From Biscogniauxia marginata (Eukaryota; Ascomycota; Sordariomycetes; Xylariales; Xylariaceae): a DNA stretch of 64,000 bases. The position numbers and the translations under genes are program-made. The notes under the pieces were generated by a model. It ran no database searches. It was not told the DNA's origin and was given only the letters and a program-made list of their open reading frames with translations. Every line of letters starts with the position of its first letter. Position 1 is the first letter of the stretch. The DNA lies in the NCBI GenBank assembly GCA_022695795.1, contig MU404184.1:33838-97837 (forward strand), written 5' to 3'. Below are positions 24,686-35,421 of this stretch, in pieces.

Positions 24686-25374
24686 CTCGACGGTGGCCGC
24701 CCTCGTGTCGAGGTGCGGGTCGGAGCGAGAAAAACTCGACGTGGTGACTTTCTGCGATATGATTTTTATATATGTATGTAAAGAATACAGCACATCCGTA
24801 GGTTTAGGTAGGTACCTGCAGGAATGCAATTGCGAGGTTGCTACGGTTTATGCAATTATAAAAAGCTAAGACCCCGCCCGGGCAAGAGCCTCCGCGGTGT
24901 GGGGCCAAATACCTACAAGGTACCCCGAGACCACCGGCAGGCACCACAGACAGTTAGGTTGCAACCCCCAAAATTTGCCCTTTTAGGAAGGCTGGTCTTA
25001 GAGACAACGGCTACTACTTATCGACGTCGCTACTTATACTACATCTCTGCTCCCGCCTCGGAAAATATACAAACTACAGCTCACAAACATGTATCAACTA
25101 CTACCTAGTCCATATATATCCGCATCTCACTAGCTGACATCATATAAGAATGAAATCGATTAAGGCACATACTATGGATATCAACCGAGCGCCTAGGTAC
25201 CGTATCCAGGCCCGAGATAACCACAACGCCATCCACTTAGACATACGTACATAGTGCGACGCATCCAGTAGGTATCTGCCTATCGCGACAAAAGAAAACG
25301 GAAGAGACGGTAAACCCTGCTAGGCTAGGCCCGAGTGAAATTATCGGATCTTTGAGACCTCGTTATCGTCTCTT
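24686..25374. other. Intergenic between flotillin 3' end and TRM6 start
   Basis: 689 bp with presumed TRM6 promoter and flotillin 3' untranslated region. Runs of TAGGTACCT type occur at about 24806-24816. No gene seen. Confidence 0.5.
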
Positions 25375-27237
25375 TTAATTATTCTCAGTGACCACACCAT
25401 TGGTGCCGTGGTGGTCGCGTCTGGCAACCTCCTTGCCGGGCAGGCGGCCGAACTGCCACTCTGGGAGTGTGATGCCAGTCTGCTCGTGGATCGTCGACAT
25501 CAGCGGTGGCAGGAGTTGGTAGATCTATGAAGAGGAGGTTGTCAGCGAAATACGTAATAAGCAGGCCTCGGGCTCGTCTGGGAGCAGCTCACATTTCGCA
25601 TGGTCGCCGCGCTGTCTTGGCCGGAGCCATCGCTACTGGTACCGGATCCAGCCTCGGCTCCCGTATTCCAGATGCTAATCTTAGGCTGCATGCCATTGAC
25701 CGCGGTAGCGTTCGCCCTGGCAAGCTCTATGTATGTGCCCTTCTCGATCATCATGTACTGTAAGAGGCCGCCAGGGCCGCCAAGCGCCTTGCTCATCTTA
25801 GCATAAGCCTCGGCCATGGCCGCCATGCCTTCCGCTTCTTTGAGCTTCTTCTGGAGATTGGCCTCGGCGTTCTTGATTGCGGCATGGCTCCACGCGTCCG
25901 CATCCGTCTTGGTCTTGTATGCGGCAGCGTCGGTACTCTTCGTCGTGCGGTTGTAGTCCGCCGCTGCCTGTGTCTCGGCATCAACCTTGGTCTTATACGC
26001 ACTGGCGTCGGTAGCCCTGGTCGACTTCTCAAAATTAGCTCTGGCATCGGCTTCTACCTCGTACGCCTTGGCGTCAGCGGCTTGCTGCATCGATTCGCGG
26101 GCAATGGTGGCCTTGACGACGTCTGTGGCGCGCAATCGCTCGAGCTCGGCTGCCGCACGCTTGACCTGGACTTCTTTCTTCAGGTCCTCATCCTTAGACT
26201 CGGTAGCACGTGTAGCCTGGATACGTGCGATCTCGACGTCGCGGTTAAGAACGGTCTTCTGTGTTGCCAAGTTGGCCTCGGCTGTAGCACGTTCAACGTC
26301 TCGATCTGTCTTCTGGACGGCGGTTTCGGCGTTACTGCCGTGTGATTAGCCCGGCGAAATACAAAAGGAGGAAGGAGTGTAGAATAGTTACATCTTGGCG
26401 ATTTGTCGCTCCTGTTGGCCATGTCTGTCGGCTTCACCGACATTGCCACGAAGCTGTGCCTCTGCAACATCGATACGGGCTTGGTTTGTCGCGCCTTCAT
26501 GGGCCTTTTGTGAAAGCGATTGGAAATACGTCGAGTTAGCAGCGTCCCTGAGCTCCTTCACGTTGGCGTTGTAAATCTTGAGGCCAAACTGGTTGAGCTC
26601 GCCCTGGATGTTGCGGAAGATACGGCGTTTGAACTCTTCTCGCCCGGTGAAGATCTCCTCCATAGTCATGCTGGAGACTAGGACTCGAGTTTCGCCTTCG
26701 ATGATACCTTTGACGATATTCTCGAGGTATTGAGCACCCTCCTTCTGAGTAGTAGAGTCTGCCAACAACATGGCGTACTTCATAAGGGCATCCCCTTGGT
26801 CCTCGGCGTTTACATGGCTCGCTGACTGGGCCTGCGTAGCTTGGTCAAGTTGGGGAGAAGCACGATGCTTCAGTACCTTCGCATTAGCGCCACGGGCATT
26901 TACATCCCTAGATCAATGTCAACAAGTCTCTGGACAGAGGAAGTGGCTGAAACTTGTAGAAAAGCGCATACGGGCCGATAGTGAACACGACAGGCAATAA
27001 GAATTGCAGCTTCTCTTTCGTCATTGCTATAATCCAGTAGTCAGTAGGCCGGACGGGAATGGATAAGGTAAAAGAATAGGCACCTTGCAAGTTCATAGCA
27101 TAATCGTGAGGCTGGACTGAGAATCTTGTGCATCGTTGGAAGGGCCAAACCCAGGCAGCCTTGGTGATGAGGACATTTTTTATGTGCATGCCGGTGATGG
27201 CAAGGTACTCATCAGGAGCTGCGATCTTGTATGACAT
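25375..27237 (-). CDS. Flotillin-like protein (SPFH domain, reggie family)
   Basis: Five exons: 27237-27084, 27026-26972, 26907-26392, 26334-25593 and 25524-25375, giving 538 residues. Introns are 57, 64, 57 and 68 nt; all have GT..AG ends and every junction keeps the frame. The N-terminus MSYKIAAPDEYLAITG and the LPVVFTIGPDVN stretch belong to the SPFH/Band 7 domain. The middle and C-terminal half is a long Ala/Glu/Lys-rich coiled coil with repeated ASAYKTK-like segments, followed by GGPGGLLQYMMIEKGTYIELA, typical of flotillins. The last exon adds IYQLLPPLMSTIHEQTG. Flotillins assemble on the cytosolic face of sterol-rich plasma membrane and mark microdomains; the Aspergillus nidulans member is FloA, which acts at hyphal tips. 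The first donor (GTGCCT) is weak, but it is the only one that rejoins the frame as LQAMTKEK. Confidence 0.95.
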
Positions 27238-29177
27238 GGTGACGATATGTTCGTGAGATTTTAATAGATCAATGTTAAGCACGAACTAAATGAGCTACAA
27301 CGTGAAGAATGTTGTCGACTGTTGGGAGGCTAAACTGTGAGTGAGCAAGCAGTCGATCAGACCTTGAAATACTGCCCACTACAGACTGGAACTGGGTATC
27401 TAGTTGGCTGTATGTATAATGGTGGGTGCTAGGTGTGTATTAAGAAGAGAAGAGTAGCCCAATGAGGGAGAACAAGAACTTTAAGTACCTTATGTAGAGG
27501 TATGGACTATATTTATACTAGGTACCTTCTTTTGAGGGAGTGTAAAACTAATAGTGTGGAGATAGGCAACATGAAGGAAAAAGAGGCTTCTCTTGAAAGT
27601 TTATAAGTATATTTAATTGAGTCTTCTATGTGGGAGAGATGACTGAGGCTATGCAGGACAAGGCACTTCGATATAGAAAAAGGGATCACAAGTAACATAT
27701 GGCACCATACCACCTAAGGTTAAGAGTATACTAATACACAACCAGACTGGAGGTAGGTGCCTAATAGATACCTAAAAAAAAAAGGCATGCCATATCCCTC
27801 GTCTTACTACGAGTAATATGTAAATCAGGAGATAGTGGACATACCGTTGACCTTGCACATGTGTATATAATACTTATCCGTTTTGGGTACCGAGTACCCC
27901 GGTCTCCTTATTGCCTAAATATGCCTACCTAAATACCTACCTATCAGGTTTCCGAATAGTTAATTGTTATTATGTATTAAGGAAAACTTTGCACGATCTC
28001 CCATACCTGGTAATGATAATATATGTGAATTTCTTAAGCCACGCTATCAGATTTGGTCGGATAACCTCTAAATTGCAAAGGTTACCTGGGTAGGTAGAGC
28101 TAAGGTAGGTCAATATGTAGAGCAAAACGTGGGTAGTTTGAATTGTAAATGGTCCCATTGAATTAGCTATGTACTACATGTAGGTATAAGTAATACCTGG
28201 GTATACGGTTGTGGCAACCTTGGCTTGGTCACGGGAATTAATTATGCTCACCTGACAGTTATACCTACCTAATGGTACGTAGTGTGGAATCCTTCTAGCA
28301 ACTTTCTGGAAACGCCACCCATACTGTATGTATTGTACCTAATAAGTTAATTACTTTACTTACGGTTCGGCCCTCTCTTCCCCGCAATGAATTTCCTGGA
28401 GGTTGTTTTATCCTTAGGAACCATAAATTTCGGAGACCGAATGTTCACCGATTTCTACTAAGAGTAGTAGTTCTGTTAACTAGCTACTACTATCTAGAAA
28501 AGGCTTTTCTTTCTTTTCATATGTACAGTATAACAGAGTTAGCGTCTCGGAGCTGAACATTTAGTGGGGAGGCTTAGCTCTTCATTACGATCCTACGGCC
28601 CTTGGCTACCTACGCGAGGCTGACTTGCACATTCTTCCAAGCACGAAGAGCACGAAGGCAGACAAGAAGGCAGTTTCTCTTAGATACCTGGTAGGAGAGA
28701 TGCATGCACCGGTACTACTATGTACCTATCAATGGAAATTGTTATCATGTGGTACAATTCCATTCCTGACAAAGCAAACCACATACATACTGCCAAGACG
28801 ATTAACACCATAATGAAAGATCCCGAATTTCTGGCATTTTAAATTCTTTTAAGGATCATTCTGTTTAGCTGTATTGATCTCCTCCCCCGTTGCCTCAGTT
28901 AAGTACATAGGAGGTATGTAGGTAGAAAATCCCCTTCGAAGTCGTCACATACCACAGTCACAAATCTTTAGACGATAAACCTCTCACCAATGTTACACAT
29001 ATCGCTCATTCTCCAATCCCGGTCTCGTTCCAACCTAGCCATATCTCATTAGCAGGTAGTACCCAGATCAACTGCCTTGTTCCTGGAAGGTCAAGACAAT
29101 AACTAGCTGCTCAACGGTGACTGTCGTCCAACTGTCGCCCTTCACAAGTCGCTTCCACTCAAAATACCTAGTCAAGC
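27238..29177. other. Intergenic, no supported gene
   Basis: 1.9 kb. The left part is the flotillin promoter and leader. The rest is modestly AT-rich, with many CCTACCTA/TAGGTAGG runs (27750-27775, 27918-27945, 28087-28108, 28918-28925). Short frames only. Not RIP-mutated to saturation. Confidence 0.5.
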
Positions 29178-30095
29178 ATGGACAGAAAATTGCATCTCCG
29201 AGACCTACCACCGCCGCCTTATACACCCAATGCAGATCCTTCTGTCTCTCACAACCAACTTCACCCAGCCTCTCTAACTACCGACCTGCAGCATCATCTT
29301 AAATCTTTGCCCGATCGCATACATTCAACACAACAGTTTTGGGCGGCCCAGAAATCACTTGACGACTCCCTCCTCCTTGACCGTCTTGTTCCCATAATCG
29401 AGGACTTCATAGCCAGTATAGGCTCCCAACATACTTTGCCTTTACTAGCCACCCTCACCCTGGTCCCTGAGATCGCCGTGCCCCAGAATGCAGTATTGAG
29501 TGGCTTGGAGGAAATGCAGCATCGCGATGAGATCTGCCTGGTTTCCCGAGTGAGGGTAGATCTTAACGATAAGGACTTGGCAAAGGCTGTCTCGCGCCCT
29601 ACCGACGGCGATGAGCAACGCTGGAAAGTGGGACAAGAGTTTAGTGACTGGGGTCGGTTTGAGAACCACGACATCTCTGCGGAGGGTTCAGAATCGGGCC
29701 GGGAAATGCTCTGGTGGCGGGACGAGGACATGGCACGCCGCCTAGCCGGTTATCTTCAGCCTAAGATCGAAGCACCAGAGCCTATCGAAACCACTTCACT
29801 CGTTAAACCCATTGTCAAGCAGAGACCACCACCGCAGATGGAGAAAAGAACTTGGAACTGGGTTAAGAGGAAAAGTAATCGTAGTTCGGAGACTATGATG
29901 AATAACTCCGATACTATCGTCCAAAGCAAGAGCAACACGTCGGGCAAAGCAGAAAATAGTCAACAAAATGAAACAAACAGGCCTCGGATGTATGTCACGG
30001 CACAGGAGGTCGCATTTCGACAAGAGAATGAGTTTGGGATCATGGAGAGCCGCAGTGGCTGGGCCGTGGTAGTGACAGTGACAATTACGGCATAA
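29178..30095 (+). CDS. Uncharacterised fungal protein with N-terminal PPxY motif
   Basis: Single-exon frame of 305 residues. The N-terminus carries PPPPYTP at 11-17, a match to the PPxY motif bound by WW domains such as those of Rsp5-type ubiquitin ligases or their adaptors; that link is inference. The central part (about 50-200) looks folded, with LLDRLVPIIEDFIASI, a DGDEQRWKVGQEFSDWGRF stretch and WWRDEDMARRLAGYLQP. A polar, Ser/Asn/Lys-rich linker (about 225-275) precedes a well-ordered end, AFRQENEFGIMESRSGWAVV. I think this ending is shared by a family of uncharacterised ascomycete proteins, but I cannot name it. The start at 29178 is the first in-frame ATG with a fair context (AGCATGG). 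Confidence 0.78.
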   Translation: MDRKLHLRDLPPPPYTPNADPSVSHNQLHPASLTTDLQHHLKSLPDRIHSTQQFWAAQKSLDDSLLLDRLVPIIEDFIASIGSQHTLPLLATLTLVPEIAVPQNAVLSGLEEMQHRDEICLVSRVRVDLNDKDLAKAVSRPTDGDEQRWKVGQEFSDWGRFENHDISAEGSESGREMLWWRDEDMARRLAGYLQPKIEAPEPIETTSLVKPIVKQRPPPQMEKRTWNWVKRKSNRSSETMMNNSDTIVQSKSNTSGKAENSQQNETNRPRMYVTAQEVAFRQENEFGIMESRSGWAVVVTVTITA

Positions 30096-30904
30096 GACAA
30101 GTTTTCATGCCATGAGAGTTGAGAGTTGCTGTATTATATCGGATATATTAACCTAGGCACTTATCAACAAGTATGGAAAGTTTTTCCACGTGGTCCCGAG
30201 ACAAAGGAAACTTGGTGACACTATCACTTCCAACACCGGGTTTGTTGGTAGCTTTGCTAACGGTAACATCTGGCCACTCCACCAAAACTAGTCGTTTAAA
30301 CGCTGTTTTGGTACTTGAGGTATCGTTAGCCAACCTGTAGAACATGATGCTGGATACTGATATAACTGTATCAACGTAAGTTCCATTGTGGAGACTTCAA
30401 TGATGTTCACAAACCATGTGCCCTTCGTACCAACACGTGATTCGTCTAGAGTCACTCAGTCCCCGACATTACAACCAACATATTGTAGTTTCTTGTTACA
30501 AAAACGTTCTTAGAGAGCGGGATTCATTTCTCATGACCGTGTTGTTCGGCGGACTCTCTCTTCTTTATTTCCTTTCTTCCCAGTGACCATACGGCTTTGA
30601 TCTACTAACCTCTGAGCGTAGGAGCCTCGGAGTTTCCCTTTCAGTACAATACGCATGACTTGTCTGATGTTACTCAGAGTAGGCGTTGTGGTACAACATG
30701 TCGGTTGCTTCTGTTCAGACATTTGGTCCGCGGTCTCGTGGTCTGACCATGCCCTGAAAGCGTTAATGTAACACTCGTTTATTTGCCCATGTATTGGTCC
30801 TTTCCAACATACAGTATTCCAGATTTCTCAACCTATATCATCCATCCTTCGACTATTATACAGTTCACCATCTTTACAACCAAAGTTAGATAACCACAGT
30901 CACA
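30096..30904. other. Intergenic, no supported gene
   Basis: Between two plus-strand genes. It presumably contains the 3' untranslated region of the first and the promoter of the second. Short frames only. Confidence 0.5.
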
Positions 30905-32791
30905 ATGTCACCCATATTCATAAATGACTCCATTATGCCGTTCGGTAATGGCGGATACATAAATCCAACCAACTGGACCAAGAACAATAGAGAGAGCAGG
31001 ATGATACCGCACCCTGATGCACTGGATTCACAGACATTTGGACCTGAGAATACCCAGCGCTTTCCTAAAAGTGTCACTCCTAACACGGGCTTCTTCGAGT
31101 ATAACGGTTGTGATACTACAATCAACGGATGGAACCAAAATCTTAAACATGATCTGTGCAGGAAATCCCTCAGCGGAAACGGAGGAATCAAGCCTGTAAA
31201 TTTTCGAAAGCGAAAGGCTGAAACTCTCGACACTCAGCCCGAGGATATGTCGAGACATGCTCCTCGTAGCCGGCAAACTCCACGTAAACAGCAGGAAAAG
31301 GTCTCGAATATAACTGCGATCATGGCCCCGATCAGGAAAGCTGATCGATCAGACAAACGTACGCTTCCGGGGATACGAGAGGTACTTGGAGCATTCCTTG
31401 ATAACCTTCAAGGCCATCAAATATCAACATCTAGACCGCCACCGGTGGCAGCCGCTTTCTTCGATGACGATGTTGGGGTATCCTCCCCAGGAGATCGCTG
31501 GGAGTCATCTACACAAGGATTTTCATCTGACACGGTCTACGGAGTCAGGTCGCATGAGAATGTAAACTCGAATCGTCTAAAATCGGTATCCTTGGGTCTC
31601 TGTGCGCCTTCGAGAGAACCGGTCTGGGATCGAAACGGACACTCAACTAGCCAGGCCACCCAAATTTTTGTTTCCTGTTCTGGAAATCCAGGCATTCTCC
31701 CCTCGCATAAAATTGATCCTCTTCGAATGACCCCGGTACAATCACCCTCTTCCCCAACCCGTGTGCCTGCGAGTATACCAACTTCTGCGGCCCATCAACC
31801 TTTACAAGCACAAGAGTTTGCGGGAGAGATAACTCAGGATCCAAGCGATCATTTGACTGACCAAGTCAGACAAGCTTCAGACGCTAACTTGCTTCGTTCC
31901 TACACCACGAATACCAGATTATATGAATCTATAAATTGCCATATGAGCACAGAACAGCTAATGGACATTGCCGTCGCTGCATCGGCGAGTATACAAGAGC
32001 TACGGTCCCACCCGCTACCTCCCGGCCCCCCCTATGCCAAAGAGTCGGCGCCCGATGCTCCCGGACCCCCACCCGCAGCCTGGGTCCAGGAATACTTCAA
32101 CTACTTCAGATGGAACCGGGAACTAGGTTACCTAAGATGTACGTCGTGTGAAGTTGCCCGCATAGCTCATGACTTCGAAAGAATCAAAAAACGCAGGAAG
32201 AAACACCATGAACTACTACCCACCTGTCTAGATTGCCGGCGCCGAAACAAAAACGGAAGAAAAAACCGAGAGCAGGCTCCTAACGAGCCCCAAACGAGGA
32301 TTTGCTGGAGTATGGAGAGAAGCCAAGGATGCGGACAAGTGAAAGACTGCGAGGCCTTTGATATACCTGGGAGTTATAGTGGAGCATGCGCGCGAGCTCT
32401 CTGCAAGTCATGCAGAGTTATCACATCTAAACCCTCCGAACACCCTGCCGCGCGGCCTCAAGAGTGTAAAATCCGGGTCGAGCATATCGAATACACAACC
32501 CATTCGTTCTGCCAAGAGTGCAAGGAATTCATTGAAAACAAGAATTTCGACTTAGTACCTTTTGAGAATATCAATGGTTTTGAATTTCCAAAGCCGTTAT
32601 GTCGGAAGCATGATTATCCTGGAGCGCCAAATGAGTATAATATTACGAAAGACTGTCCCAAATGCGCCAGAAAATGGCACAGCGGTCAGTTTGATTACCA
32701 GTTTGGGAAACGTGGTGATCCACCGTGTTACACTTGTTTGCAAGATAATCAAAGGCAAGACAGACCGACAGATCCAGAAAAGTATCGCTGA
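30905..32791 (+). CDS. Cys-rich, zinc-binding-like protein with disordered N-terminal half; function unknown
   Basis: Single-exon gene for 628 residues; start in good context (TCACAATGTC). Residues 1-380 are polar and Pro/Ser-rich with a basic NFRKRKAETL patch at about 99-108, likely a nuclear signal. Residues 410-612 carry many paired cysteines: C412/C415, C441/C444, C467, C476, C482, C495, C500/C503, C521, C536/C539, C566, C584/C587 and C608/C611. The CxxC spacing suggests several zinc ribbons or a compact multi-zinc array. The basic run RIKKRRKKHH (426-435) lies between the first two pairs. The pattern does not match Zn2Cys6, C2H2, RING or PHD types that I know. A nuclear, nucleic acid- or protein-binding role is possible but is inference. 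Confidence 0.78.
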   Translation: MSPIFINDSIMPFGNGGYINPTNWTKNNRESRMIPHPDALDSQTFGPENTQRFPKSVTPNTGFFEYNGCDTTINGWNQNLKHDLCRKSLSGNGGIKPVNFRKRKAETLDTQPEDMSRHAPRSRQTPRKQQEKVSNITAIMAPIRKADRSDKRTLPGIREVLGAFLDNLQGHQISTSRPPPVAAAFFDDDVGVSSPGDRWESSTQGFSSDTVYGVRSHENVNSNRLKSVSLGLCAPSREPVWDRNGHSTSQATQIFVSCSGNPGILPSHKIDPLRMTPVQSPSSPTRVPASIPTSAAHQPLQAQEFAGEITQDPSDHLTDQVRQASDANLLRSYTTNTRLYESINCHMSTEQLMDIAVAASASIQELRSHPLPPGPPYAKESAPDAPGPPPAAWVQEYFNYFRWNRELGYLRCTSCEVARIAHDFERIKKRRKKHHELLPTCLDCRRRNKNGRKNREQAPNEPQTRICWSMERSQGCGQVKDCEAFDIPGSYSGACARALCKSCRVITSKPSEHPAARPQECKIRVEHIEYTTHSFCQECKEFIENKNFDLVPFENINGFEFPKPLCRKHDYPGAPNEYNITKDCPKCARKWHSGQFDYQFGKRGDPPCYTCLQDNQRQDRPTDPEKYR

Positions 32792-34263
32792 ATGCAGTGC
32801 TTTTCCCTGGCAAGGGGGCGTGTTGTTGTTGAGTTGGTTCTGTCATGCTATGTCTGGATGATAGACCATAACAAACGAATGAGAAGAGGCTCCATTATCG
32901 ATTGATGTTGATTGAGAAAATATTTCTGAGGTGCGACACTACAACTGACTTATTTTACCTACAAAATATGTGTGTGTCAACCTTGTGATATGTGGTCGAT
33001 GTGATTAAGGACTTAATTGTCTATCTAGGTGTGCTATCCTGGTGTTATAATGATCACATCTTACCTCGTGCTATGCCCCGAAAAGGGAGATTATTACAGG
33101 ATGCGAGTTTTGAATACACAACAACGAATACGATAATACCCTTGGCTTGCTTATATACCATAGTGCTGATGTCAAGCGCCACTACTCGTAGAGACTTATG
33201 GATTGCACACAAAGAGTTGTGAGGACATAAACTGACTTGTGAACTATTTCCTTAATCAACAGCTGCAGTTCATTCCCCACGAATCTTACGGAAGGCTCTT
33301 CTCCTCCTTTTTTTGGTCTTAATATGGCTGTGAATATGGACTGTAGAATCCACGTTAATATAATTGACTACCTAGCACTTACATTAAATGCTCAAAGGAC
33401 CACCATCAAAGTCGAATGTAATCCTTAACCCCCTATTTCCCTCAGACGAAGAAGAAGGATTAAAAGAAGAACTTCTACAAGACGATAGAGCGTCGTGTTG
33501 AAATACGGGGGTCATATCCCCGACTATACGGTTCAGTCTGGCCTTCTGTTGTCTAGTGTGCCGAGAAAAAAAAACCTATTGAAGTCTCCAATTCGGAAAC
33601 ACTTATAACTAATACTGAGAGAACATGTAGCAGTCCTATGAGTTTCAGCCATCTTTAATGCCACAACAGGTATTTTAGCTCAGCAAAGTGCAAATAAAAC
33701 TGGCCAGAATAATCGCGTATGGCACAGTTGATGTGAAAATCAGTGACTATGTGATTATTTCTGCGCATGGCAAAGGACTAGGTTCATGTTAGGAGTTCTG
33801 ATTTTACGGCTGCCCACAGAAAACACGAATTTCCATTTGGTTGACCGTGACGGGGCTTAGTGTCGATGCACACAGAGCCGTTGACGACCGCACTCATCAG
33901 GATGCAACAAGCAGTCTTAGCCGTAGCTCATTGATGCTTATATTAAGATAGAAATTAGTCTTTGGCCTAGATTATGCTAGGCAAACAGCAAGGCCTGCCC
34001 TCACAGCATGGAGTGGTGGTGCAAAATACTACTTAGGTAGACATGCGGCCATGGTGGCCTCTGATAGTGACATGTGTACTTTTTCTTCCCATTTTCTCAC
34101 TGGTCCTCTATCTAATATATATATCTAGTATAGACGTCTGCTTCCCTGGCAAGCTCTTGTTTCGAACCACAAGCTTAATATTCCAATAACTTCCTACCAT
34201 AGGCTGGTAAGCTAAGCTCGAGGGAAAGGAAAGCCTGAAGCAAGATGGAATTGCTAGTCTTGC
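32792..34263. other. Intergenic, no supported gene
   Basis: 1.5 kb between the 3' ends of two convergent genes. Only short frames. No repeat or RNA gene recognised. Confidence 0.5.
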
Positions 34264-35421
34264 TTATCTATTACGCCACCAGCGGGCCAGCCCAGCGACA
34301 TCGCACCACGATAACTCGGCCGGGTTCTCGTACCACCAGCTCTCGCCAACCCTGGCCCGATCGCTGGCGTATTTTTTCAAGCTCCCGCCGTCAAATCTAT
34401 GGTTCTTCACACCTAGTAGCAAGACGACGCTGCCGACCGACGGCGCGAACTCCTGCGGGTCCAGGAATACTGTTAGGAGCACATGTTTGTCCGTCGAAGG
34501 GTCAGCGAGCCGAGCCTGTCGCTGGCGGTAAGGCGGCAGGCCGGAGGGCTCGACGTCGGATATAGCCGAGACGACGGCGAGGATGTTGACGCTCCAGTTC
34601 TGCTTGTAGGGTAAGTTAGGGATGGCGCGCAGCTTGGTGAGCTTGAGGGGATTTGTGGGATCGTTGCTCAGCCACGGCAGGTAGCCTGAGGTTGATGCCC
34701 CATACTCTTTGCTCTGGGCTTCCATGGCAAGCTCGGTGCGATTTTGAGTTGTCCTCTTCTCAGAAATAGACATGACTTCGAAATCGTCATCTGCGCCACC
34801 AGGTTCCGAGTGGACTCCGATGGAATTATTAGCCTCCTCGGGTACCTGTCGGGCATCGACATCTGTGGCAGCCTCAACTGCGGTAGGAGTACTCCCAGTT
34901 ACCTCTTCATGGTCCTGGATGGGTACCGCCCTATTTTTTACGTTCCCGCCGTTCATCAAGTCAATCAGCGTATTGTTCCAGCCAACCAAGACAAGATCTT
35001 CCACTACCAGGTATGCCATCTGGTCTCTTCCGCCAGGGGAGTTCCCTGCTGTCTTCTCACGGCCTCCCGTGAGAGCAACATCTAAGATATTGCCAGAAAG
35101 ATCCGTCCATTCTAGACGAAACTGCTCCAACTTGACGTGTGAACCGAAGGCGATCTCGCCTCGGTCAACAAATCCGTGCATCGCAGTCGATAGTAGCGCC
35201 TGAACGCAGAGCTCGCCATCACCGAGGAGCAAGCGTACCGCGCGCCATCTTTTCGACCGCGATGTATACACGATATCGATACCTTCGACAAGGAATATCG
35301 AGCCGGGGATGCAGTACTGCGTTCGAAGGATGTCGGCGATGACTAATTTGGGCTCGACGTGTTCTGGCGCGATGCATGTTATTTCGGTTGACGAGGAGGG
35401 GAATTGGGCCGAGGTGGACAT
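34264..35421 (-). CDS. Protein with two OB-fold-like regions, possible nucleic acid binder
   Basis: Single-exon frame of 385 residues. Region 1 (about 25-150) has the beta-rich pattern of an OB fold: strands around SIFLVEGIDIVYTS, WRAVRLLLGDGELCVQALLS and FGSHVKLEQFRLEWTD. An acidic, Ser/Thr-rich linker spans about 160-245. Region 2 (about 255-350) again has an OB-like series, NWSVNILAVVSAISDVEP, KHVLLTVFLDPQEF and GSVVLLLGVKNHRFDGGSL, and ends with WWYENPAELSWCDVAGLARWW. The second region recalls the first OB fold of telomere end-binding proteins in strand order, but I cannot prove homology. The first ATG is used. The gene is certain from composition; the fold is a reasoned guess and the function is not assigned. 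Confidence 0.72.
   Translation of the reverse strand: MSTSAQFPSSSTEITCIAPEHVEPKLVIADILRTQYCIPGSIFLVEGIDIVYTSRSKRWRAVRLLLGDGELCVQALLSTAMHGFVDRGEIAFGSHVKLEQFRLEWTDLSGNILDVALTGGREKTAGNSPGGRDQMAYLVVEDLVLVGWNNTLIDLMNGGNVKNRAVPIQDHEEVTGSTPTAVEAATDVDARQVPEEANNSIGVHSEPGGADDDFEVMSISEKRTTQNRTELAMEAQSKEYGASTSGYLPWLSNDPTNPLKLTKLRAIPNLPYKQNWSVNILAVVSAISDVEPSGLPPYRQRQARLADPSTDKHVLLTVFLDPQEFAPSVGSVVLLLGVKNHRFDGGSLKKYASDRARVGESWWYENPAELSWCDVAGLARWWRNR

Noticed and set aside
24686..24829. N-terminal 48-residue extension of Trm6
   Set aside because: Family members start near MHSLVEPNSW; the extension has no targeting or domain features.
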